Source: Suillus spraguei
Taxonomy: Eukaryota > Basidiomycota > Agaricomycetes > Boletales > Suillaceae
Length of the DNA stretch: 35,552 nt
Assembly (NCBI GenBank): GCA_016800925.1
Contig: JABCPU010000605.1
Span: 1-35,552, forward strand
Direction of reading: 5' to 3'
Shown: in pieces, positions 26,531 through 34,315 of the stretch
How the letters are laid out: every line of letters begins with the position of its first letter
Position numbering within the stretch: the first letter of the stretch is position 1
Program-made: the position numbers and the translations under genes
Notes under the pieces: generated by a model
What the model was told of the DNA's origin: nothing
The model's database searches: none
What the model saw: only the letters and a program-made list of their open reading frames with translations

Positions 26531-29195
26531 ATGTTATCTATCTTCACTGTGCCTCTTCTTGTTCTGTGCTCTGTCAGTGCGAGAAAATATCCTGCCAAAT
26601 CTAAACCTTCCCCCGTCATAGGAGGTTGGTATCCTACCTGGCATGCTACCGAAAGTTACCCGGTGCCTAAAATCAGCTGGGAGAAGTACAATACCATGTA
26701 CTACGCATTTGCGTAAGTTTCCTGTGCTGGCTTAATTGCATGTCACTTTGGCGGGTGATTTACGCGATAATGCCTCTTAGAAACACCACTTCAAGCATTG
26801 ACAGTCTAAGCCTAGACGGCACTGATGGCAATCTACTTCCTCAGTTCGTTTCCGATGCCCAATCACATGTGAGCGATAGAGAGCTTATCGTTGTTACAAT
26901 TGATGTCTAAGGAACGTGCAGGGTGTTCAAGCCCATGTTGCGGTTGGAGGCTGGCTTGGGAGTATTTGGTTCTCTTCCAACATTGCCACATCTGAAAACC
27001 GGACGACATTTGTCAAGACCTTGACAGATTTTGTTCATAAATACAAGCTTGATGGCATCCAGTTCAGGTACGTGGATACTTGTTAGATCAAGTTCATGCG
27101 TTAACTTGATTTCAAACAGCTGGGAACATCCTGGCAAGCAGGGTGTCGGTTGCAATATAATTAGCGTCGATGACATGTCCAATTATCTTCAATTCCTCCA
27201 AGAGCTTCGCAAAAACACAGCGGAAATAGATCTGACAGTCTCAGCCGCGGTATCCCTTGAACCCTTCACAGACGCTAGCGGAAAACCTTCTGCTGACGTC
27301 TCCGGTTTTGCGCAACTCTTCGATTACATTACCTTGATGAACTACGACGTCTGGGGCCCTTGGTCTACGCACGTGGGGCCAAACGCACCATTGAACGATA
27401 CTTGCGCCTCGCCCGAGAACCGACAGGGCTCCGCAGTTTCTGCAATCAAGGCTTGGACTGCTGCAGGCATGCCGATTAATATGATTGTGCTTGGAGTTGC
27501 TTCGTACGGCCATTCGTTCTCGGTATCTCCCTCTGCCGCATTCGACTCTGGCTCGAAGACGCCAGATGTACCTGGCACGAACACGCCAGATCAGCCTGGC
27601 AAGAAGACGTCAGATCAGCCTGGAAAGAGGACGTCAGATCAGCCTGGAAATAGGACGCCAGTTGAGCCAGGCATGAAGACGCCAGATCAGCCTGGCAGGA
27701 ACACACCAAATTTGCCTGACTCGAAGACGCCAGATGTACCTGGCACGAACACGCCAGGTGAGCCTGGCAGGAGGACGCTAGCTGCATACCCCGCTTTCGA
27801 CGCCTCGAAGCAGCTCTTGGGTGACGCGTGGGACGACACTAGTAGCGTCGATGTTTGTGGCATGAGACATGGCCCAGGTGGCACATTCAGATTTTGGGGC
27901 CTTGTGGACGCTGGCTTCCTTAACAAAGATGGCACGCCCGCTCATGGCATTGACATCAGATATGATGAATGCAGCCAAACTGTAAGGTTTCCATCTTATT
28001 GTAGCAGCAGTGCTGATTTCACTGCTTTACAGTTGTATGCATACAATGAAACCTCGCAAGTTATGATTTCCTCCGACAATCCCCAGTCTTTCGCTGTCAA
28101 GGGCAATTTTATTAAGGAGACTGGGCTGCGCGGTTTCATCATGTGGGAGGTTGCTGGTGATTACAACGATATTCTCCTAGACTCTATCAGAGAGGCCATG
28201 GGTGTTAATACGCCCCACATGCCAGACCACACTCTAAACGAACGAGACTTTCTAAACCTCGTTCCAAACCCTGTTCCAAACGCTCCAAATTCTGTTCCAA
28301 ACGATCAAGACTTAGCAAACCACATTCAAACCGGTAGCCCCAGTACAGGCATTCCATACTGGGATCCAACGATCCAGACTTTGATCCAGACGATCCAGAC
28401 TTTCAAAACCCCGATACAAACGCTCCAGACTCTGATCCAGACGTTCCAATCCCCGGTACAAACGCTCCAGACTCTGATCCAGACGTTCCAATCCCCAGTA
28501 CAAACGCTTCAAACTCTGATCCAGACGTTCCAAACCCCGGTACAAACGCTCCAAACTCTGATCCGGACAATCCAGACGATCCAGACGATCCAAACCCCGG
28601 TACAAACGCTCCAAACTCTGATCCAGATGATACAAACCCCGATACAAATGTTCCATACTGGGATCCAAATAATCCAGACTTTGATCCAGACGATCCAGAC
28701 TTTCAAAACCCCGGTGCAAACGTTCTAAACTCTGATCCAACCGATCTAGATATTCCAAACCCCGGTACAACCGCTCCAAACTCTGATCTAAACGATCCAA
28801 ACTCTGTTCCAAACACTCCAAACCCCATTCCAGACCTCAACGAAAAACTCGTCCCAAACGCTGTTCCAAATCACGTTCCAAACGCTCCAAACCGTGTTCC
28901 AAACCCCACTCCAAACGTTCCAGACCACACTCCAAACGTTCCAGACCCCATTCCCAACGCTTCAAACCGTGTTCCAAACGCTCCAAACCCCGTTCCTAAG
29001 GTTCCAAACATTGTTCCAAACATTCCAAACCTCAACGAAAAACTCGTTCCAAACGCTACAAACGCTAATCCAAACCCCACTCCAAACGTTCCAAACCCTG
29101 TTCCAAACGCTCCGAACCCTGTTCCAAATGCTCCGAACCCTGTTCCAAATGCTCCAAACCTCGTTCCAAACATTCCAAGCCCCATTCCACTGTAA
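26531..29195 (+). CDS. Secreted GH18 chitinase-like protein with repeat insertion and long Pro/Asn tail (frameshifted in tail)
   Basis: Five exons: 26531-26712, 26781-26868, 26922-27067, 27120-27981 and 28033-29195, with GT..AG introns of 68, 53, 52 and 51 bp. The start gives a signal peptide (MLSIFTVPLLVLCSVSA). The GH18 barrel shows VIGGWYPTW, HVAVGGWLGS, the catalytic strand DGIQFSWE, MNYDVWG with the substrate-contacting Tyr-Asp, GVASYGHSF and a final MWEVAGDY. The usual DGxDxDxE motif reads D-G-I-Q-F-S-W-E: the Glu proton donor is kept but the two following Asp are Gln and Ser. Nine 8-residue repeats (27553-27768) sit inside the barrel after GVASYGHSF. After ~28230 comes a tail of Pro/Asn/Asp repeats. 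Near 28368 one base is missing relative to a sister repeat, so the unedited frame ends at 28728 (~657 aa). The repeat frame stays open to 29195 (~814 aa). Expected role: chitin binding or cleavage at the cell surface. Confidence 0.85.
27553..27768 (+). repeat. Nine tandem 24-bp units coding (xxTPDxPG) in the GH18 domain
   Basis: Units such as SKTPDVPG, TNTPDQPG, KKTSDQPG, NRTPVEPG and RNTPNLPD repeat in frame nine times. They lie between the strand ending GVASYGHSFSVSPSAAFDSG and the AAYPAFD block, which are close together in ordinary GH18 enzymes. A Pro-rich, hydrophilic surface loop is the likely result. Confidence 0.95.
27982..28032 (+). other. In-frame 51-bp intron of the GH18 gene
   Basis: Begins gtaagg and ends tttacag, phase 0, with no stop codon, so an ORF reads straight through it. 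Removing 17 codons brings YDECSQT next to LYAYNETSQVM, the spacing seen in the GH18 family. Confidence 0.75.
28237..29192 (+). repeat. Pro/Asn/Asp-rich repeat array coding the GH18 tail
   Basis: Two unit types are seen. The first part uses ~30-42 bp units giving APDSDPDVPIPGTN-like repeats; the second uses 12-21 bp units giving VPNAPNPVPN-like repeats. The frame beginning at 28368 has 275 consecutive sense codons before the TAA at 29193-29195. The segment encoding WDPNNPDFDPDD at 28669 is nearly identical to 28360-28400 apart from the one-base length difference. Confidence 0.9.
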
Positions 29196-29678
29196 ATGCA
29201 TTGGTATCCCCTACCCTACATACCAATGGTATTTTTCGTTCTGTCCAATGCTGTACGAGGTTTAACTGATAGCATCCTAGAGGAATCTACGAGCATCACC
29301 CTTAGAATATTAAGTTGTTAAAAATCACTACTTCCCTGGTTTCAGTATCACGTATGGTGCCATTTGAAGCAGATCATCCAGCCTAAGATTGACGGAATCG
29401 ACCAAACATCTCAGCATTGGTAGAAAAGACCCAGGTATAATATATATTCACTTTGACAATGTTTACAGAATGTTCATCGGCATCGTTCCGAGATGTCGGA
29501 GCTTGAACCTTGCTTCTCTCCTTACTGTACACTTCAGTCAACCACTTGAAAAGACCTCTTAGGTCTATGTGTTTGTGGCTAGCAAAGGGCCTAGTGGGTG
29601 TGTTCTAGGATGGTATTCCCAGTATTTTACCCTATGTACTGGTATGTCCCAGTCCACACTGAAGCAAGTATCTGGGCC

Positions 29679-29704
29679 ATCATCAGGAAATTCACACATT
29701 CCTT
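29679..29704 (+). repeat. 26-bp perfect inverted repeat, left arm
   Basis: Starts atcatcaggaaattcacac and is the exact reverse complement of 29930-29955, with 225 bp between arms. Confidence 0.9.
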
Positions 29705-29929
29705 GACGTGCCCTTATGCGGACTTATTTACACTTAACTGCCTTGGTGAAATTGAATCTACTTGTCCAAAATTTCAATGTGAATGAATTCAGAAAAAAAA
29801 AGTTGAGATATATTAATATACATGTTTTATTGTATTTCGCACTCAAAAAATATAAGATATGCCAGGTGAATGATGTGAGAGAGAGCAAACAAGTTTTGAG
29901 ATAAGTGAGTTAAGCTGATTAAGCATGTT

Positions 29930-29955
29930 AAGGAATGTGTGAATTTCCTGATGAT
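29930..29955 (-). repeat. 26-bp perfect inverted repeat, right arm
   Basis: Partner of 29679-29704. The sequence to its right contains a TATA-like cataaatagggg (about 30050-30061), compatible with an LTR or transposon end in this orientation. Confidence 0.85.
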
Positions 29956-30507
29956 CCCAAGGACCTATTTTGATCTTTCCCAATCCCAACCAGGATCACT
30001 CTAGCATGTCTCTGGGATGTCCTGGGGCATTTATTAGGAGGGCTTTCCCATCATAAATAGGGGTGATAGGGGTCCTTTATCAGACATTTTGATAAAATTC
30101 ACAATTTGTACATTCATAGAAGGAGTAGTACTAGGTATGCAAGGCCAGTATATGCACTTCAGACAAGATTTTGATATCAGACAAAACCTACAGGTATTTT
30201 GGCCTGAAACATTGTTCTAAACGTAAGAGAAGTCTAATGAGAACTGTGATGGTGGGCGGGCACCAGCGGTATATGACAGATTCAAATAGACAGTACACTA
30301 TAGTCAAGATTGATGCATTGAGTGGACTTTATTGTATTTTATTAATTGCAATCAATAGCTATAAAAAATTACTTGTTGGCATATATAATGCTCATGAGAT
30401 GCACTTTGAGACTGCTGAGGGAGTGGTGGGCAGGCGCAAAAGAGTGATAGATGACACCGAGTGCAGCACTAGTCATTGAGTAGTTGAATTGTCTTGCGGG
30501 CAACATG

Positions 30508-30800
30508 AAATAAAATGTGGGAGCTTTACTTGCAAGTCTGTCATCAGATGACGGGGGGGTGACAAAGGGGGGTGGCACAGAGAATATGAAATAAAATGTG
30601 GGAGCTTTACTTGCATGTCTGTCATAAGATGATGGGGGGGGGGTGTGCGACAAAGGGGGGTGGCACAGGGAATATGAAATAAAATGTGGAAGCTTTACTT
30701 GCAAGTCTGTCATAAGATGAAGGGGGGGTGCAACGAAGGGGGGTGGCAAAGATAATATGCAATAAAATGTGGGAGCTTTACTTATATCATGTCTGCTGAG
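30508..30800 (+). repeat. ~83-bp minisatellite, 3.5 copies
   Basis: Units start near 30508, 30589, 30676 and 30759 with gaaataaaatgtgggagctt. Each carries a G-run of variable length (G7 to G10) and a second GGGGGGTGGCA block. The fourth unit is partial and abuts the helicase fragment. Confidence 0.92.
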
Positions 30801-31228
30801 CATCATAAGGGGTGATAATGCAGAACCACTTATTCTTTGCTTGCAATATGGTAGCAATATGGAAAATGGTTTGGGCACTGTCCAAGGTTCTTCTGGCTAG
30901 TTCCATGTTACTGTTCCTGGCTGGGAATGTTGATAAAATGACAAGCCATCCTCTTGTTTGTGACGGGGTGTTGCGGGTTCGACTCGAGTAGGCCATCATA
31001 TACAGCTTGAGAGATGAAGTTTCCAATTTGAGGAGGCATCCTGTATTGTGTGTTCAGGAAGAGGGCATGGTCTTTGAGATGCTTGACTTTGAAGATGCTC
31101 TTCAGGTCATGGATATCATCCTGACCATAGGGTGGCAATTGTTTGTCATCACCAATGAAGCAAATCTTTCTAATGGAGGTATGAGAGGTGAAGAGAGAAA
31201 TGTAGGCGCCAATCTCAATTTGGGATGC
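30801..31228 (-). pseudogene. UPF1-like SF1 helicase fragment (decayed)
   Basis: Reading leftward from 31228: SQIEIGAYIS, then KICFIGDDKQLPPYGQDD (helicase motif III region, GDxxQLPP), LFLNTQYRMPPQIGNFIS (motif IV, QYRM) and, after a frame change near 30915, NKWFCIITPYDAQQ (the ITPYDAQ block leading into motif V). These are hallmarks of Upf1-like superfamily 1 RNA/DNA helicases. Walker A and the Walker B DEA region are missing upstream and the C-terminus is missing downstream. A tandem repeat directly follows the break on its 3' side. Only ~140 residues survive, so it is a relic, perhaps of a captured or duplicated helicase gene. Confidence 0.75.
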
Positions 31229-31261
31229 TATCTAGAGAGGGGGGAATAGATAAATCTGATT

Positions 31262-31322
31262 AGCTGATGGCACTATTTGGGCTCTCCTGCCTACCTCTCT
31301 AGTACTATCTGGGCCTTCCTGC
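31262..31322 (+). repeat. Satellite fragment left of solo LTR
   Basis: tggcactatttgggctctcc and ctatctgggccttcc match the satellite units at 31801-32310, so the LTR inserted within the satellite. Confidence 0.65.
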
Positions 31323-31795
31323 TGTTACAATCGTATGTGCCCCTATTCATTTTTTTGTCTCCTTTATCTTGTATATTACATAACATGACTCTGACTCATA
31401 TGCTCAACGCATCTGTACTATAGTAGCCTTCCTTCTTTGGATACACACTTACATTCTCACGTCTCTCTTGGTCCATGCGCACATATTGGCTTATTTAAGC
31501 ACATTGTATTACGCTTGTATACCTTACTTTAATCTTACTGGGTTTTACCTGGAATATCCTTTGCTTAGCTCTTCAACCTAAGTTGTCTGAATCGTCTCTA
31601 AGTCTAAGCACTCCTTAGCCTTAGTCTCTATTCTACCGATCATCTTAGAGTCGCAACTCTTCAACCAAACCCTTGATTCTACTTGGAACCTTTCCTAAGT
31701 AGTCGTCCTCGTTCTCTTTTGAACATAGTCGAACCTCCCAGCAGACCGTCTGTGTCTTATCACTGTCGCTGGTGATGCCACCCCAGTTCATAACA
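31323..31795 (+). mobile_element. Gypsy family 1 solo LTR in satellite
   Basis: 473 bp from TGTTACAATCG to GTTCATAACA. The flanks cctgc (31318-31322) and cccgc (31796-31800) differ by one transition, a slightly aged 5-bp duplication. Confidence 0.92.
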
Positions 31796-31800
31796 CCCGC

Positions 31801-32310
31801 CCACCCTATACACATCATTGGGGCTCTCCCACATGCCATTCAATTAGCAACTGGGCTCTCCCACTGGCCCTATACACATCATCTGGGCTCTCCCACCTAC
31901 CATTCAATCAGCAACTGGGCCTTCCCACCAACCCTACCAACACCATTTGGGCTCTCTCACCAACCATATACACATCCTCTGGGCTCTCCCGGCTACCATT
32001 TGATCAGCAACTGGGCCTTCCCACCAACCCTACCAACACCATTTGGGCTCTCCAGCTACCATTTGATCAGCAACTGGGCCTTCCCGCCAACCCTACTAAC
32101 ACCATTTGGGCTCTCCCATCAACCGCATACACATCATCTGGGCTCTCCTGCCTACCATTCAATCAGCAACTGGGCCTTCCCACTGACCATACCAACACCA
32201 TTTGGGCTCTCCCACCGACCCTATACACATCATCTGGGCTCTCCCATCTGCCATTCAATTGGCAACTGGGCCTTCCCACTGATCCTACCAACACCATTTG
32301 TTGAAGTGCC
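31801..32310 (+). repeat. Composite satellite, ~31-33 bp sub-unit in ~93 bp units
   Basis: Sub-units alternate between acacatcatctgggctctcc, atcagcaactgggccttccc and aacaccatttgggctctccc. They make a higher-order unit of about 93 bp, with some of about 67 bp. The 189-residue plus-strand ORF (31772-32341) is purely repeat-derived. Confidence 0.9.
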
Positions 32311-32699
32311 TTGGAAGTGGACCTGGAAATATTGCAAGTGAGGGTAAATTGACCAGCTCCTTGCAGGCTCTGGTGCAACACACAAGCAAGTTCATTCTAA
32401 TTAACTTGGAAAATTTTCAGGTGCTCTCGCAACCCCTCAATCAAACTCAAGAGGGGTCCCTTGCAAGGTACCTTTGGAAATTTCTGACCATAATGGTCAA
32501 ATCATGTGATGTGCACATTTCTGACCTCTCTGATATAAGTACCAATTAAATTTCACTCATGAGATTTAGATTGTCCAGCACACCTAGAGTACTACAAATT
32601 AAATCTAGCACATTTTGTTGGGCTATCTATCAATGATTCATGAATTACATAGTCACCCTCGATCATGTTCCTCTTGCCCTCTATACTGATCCACTAATG
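32311..32699. other. Unassigned spacer
   Basis: No convincing ORF, repeat or transposon end. It lies between the satellite and the last recognisable KDZ coding sequence. Confidence 0.45.
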
Positions 32700-33844
32700 C
32701 AATATCTTCTAAAAACATCCATAAGCTCCTCATCACCACAGCCAATATCAGATTTCCCAGTCATCTCCATCATCCAATACATGATCTTCGTCATCAGGGT
32801 CATCAGGGTACACCACAGGTGTCCCATTAGCAAGTTTGGTTTGAGACAGCTCTGGCAATTCATGTGATAGAGGATTGCTTCATCATCATCTTTGAAAGTC
32901 AGCATGGAATATCAGTGAGGTGCGTCCAAAACCCACTTGCATGTGCACGCGCCCTCTGTAGACCATCCCACTCATGCATGGCCCACACTTGCAGAGCACA
33001 GCACTCTACCTTCACATGAGACTCTTCTTCGTTGTATTGATCAATCTCAAGCAGCAGTCTGATCACAGCACGTGTGACTCATCAGCTAGCCAATCAGGGG
33101 GTTCTGGCATGACATCATCGAGTCCAATGTCCTCCCAAATATCAGCATCAATATCAAGATCAAAAATACTGGTAGGAGAGATGGGGTTGGGTGGTATAGC
33201 ATTCAGAGGACTGTGGCGTTGTCTGATAAGAGCACTAAGATCAGCACATAGGTTATTATATGTGGACACGAGCTTTCGTATGGTAGTATTGCGCTGCTGG
33301 ATTGCAGCATTGACATGGGAATTGAGCTTGTGCTCTGTGACAAAAAAAATGCAGTCAGTTGAGGTCCTCATGTACAAGTTAGAACATAAGTACCATTTAC
33401 AGCTGCCTGTAAGAGCATTCAAGCTTCTCAATTTCGAACTTGCGCTGTCGAAGTCATTTGCAGATACACGTTTCAAGAGCTTGAGTGTCTAAATGGACTT
33501 GTAGATATATGTTGTGATGTAGTTGTTCTAGACAGGTGCATTGACTGATGCCAAGTCTTGTCTTCCAGTGGCTCAAAGTGTCTGCAACTCTTGGTCAGTG
33601 AGTGTGCTCTTCAATGAGACAAAGGTTGTAGTCAGTGAGATTGTCAACATGTCCATACAAAGTTGCATTTCCATGTGTTGCAACACTCCATCAATCTCAA
33701 GAAGAGATTTCTCAAGGGAGAGAATTTTTGAAATTTCCTCATCATTAATTTGTCTTCGATCTTCCTGTCGAGTTCATGTGCATGAATATTGTAATTGTAC
33801 ATCACAAACAGTACCACTTACAAGGCAGGGGTTTTGTCTGATAT
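32700..33844 (-). pseudogene. KDZ-type transposase, C-terminal part
   Basis: Minus-strand blocks continue the gene left of a solo LTR. They are DRRQINDEEISKILSLEKSL (about 33760-33640), then AAIQQRNTTIRKLVSTYNNL, LSALIRQRHSPLNAIPPNPI and DLDIDADIWEDIGLDDVMPE ending PPDWLADE (33476-33063). Next comes LLLEIDQYNEEE..ALQVWAMHEWDGLQ and an IPC motif (to about 32895), then an acidic tail with YPDDPDDEDHVLDDGDD near 32815-32750. A likely intron lies at about 33815-33763. Stops and frame slips occur between the blocks. This is the long helical C-terminal region of Kyakuja-Dileera-Zisupton transposases; its precise function is not known. Confidence 0.75.
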
Positions 33845-34315
33845 TGTTACAATTGTACATGCCCCTATTCATTTTCCTCTTGTCTTTACTTTGTATATTA
33901 CATAACATGATCCTGACTCATATGCTCAATGCATCTGTACCATAGTCGCCTTCCTTCTTTGGATACACACTTACATTCTCACGTCTCTCTCTTGGTCCGT
34001 GCACATCTTGGCTTATTTAAGCACATTGTATTATGCTTGTGTACTTTACTTTAATCTTACTGGGTTTTACCTGGAATATCCTTCACTTAGGTCTCCAACC
34101 TAAGTCGTCTGAATCGTCTCTAAGTCTAAGCACTCCTTAGCCTTAGTCTCTATTCTACTGAGCATCTTAGAGTCGCGACTCTTCAATCAACCCTTGATCC
34201 TACTCGGAATACTTCCTTGTAGTAGTCCTCATTCTCTTTTGAACGTAGTCGAACCTCCCAGCAGACCAGCTGTGTCTTATCACTGTCGCTGGTGATGCCA
34301 CCCCAGTTCGTAACA
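33845..34315 (+). mobile_element. Gypsy family 1 solo LTR in KDZ transposase
   Basis: 471 bp with perfect 5-bp duplications gatat at 33840-33844 and 34316-34320. It lies opposite in orientation to the gene it interrupts. Confidence 0.97.

Larger units (their letters stand above)
29196..30507. other. Intergenic stretch, no gene recognised
   Basis: 3' flank of the GH18 gene, then unannotatable sequence. A minus-strand segment near 29550-29380 reads KWLTEVYSKERSKVQAPTSR, which might be the end of a decayed gene; I do not recognise it. The short plus-strand ORFs at 29598-29904 and 30171-30479 have no recognisable domain. Confidence 0.5.

Noticed and set aside
27476..27787. Minus-strand Cys/Gln/Ala repeat ORF opposite the GH18 repeats
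   Set aside because: Shadow of the 24-bp repeat in the well-supported plus-strand gene.
28333..28349. A tiny GT..AG segment that could fix the tail frameshift by splicing
   Set aside because: About 15 bp is too short for a spliceosomal intron; a one-base deletion explains the shift better.
28312..29201. Minus-strand ORFs and the plus-strand QTLQTLIQTFQ frame over the tail repeats
   Set aside because: The PN/PD frame is far longer, ends sensibly and matches upstream LVPNPVPNAPN residues; the others are periodicity shadows.
30171..30479. 102-residue plus-strand ORF
   Set aside because: No domain, no splice context, and it runs toward the minisatellite; not supported as a gene.
30965..30990. 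tRNA T-loop-like gggttcgactcg
   Set aside because: No acceptor or anticodon stem fits around it and it lies inside the helicase reading frame.
31772..32341. 189-residue plus-strand ORF with repeating SNWAFPPTLPTPFG units
   Set aside because: It lies entirely in a satellite and its start is inside a solo LTR, so it is a product of repeat periodicity with no coding signal of its own.
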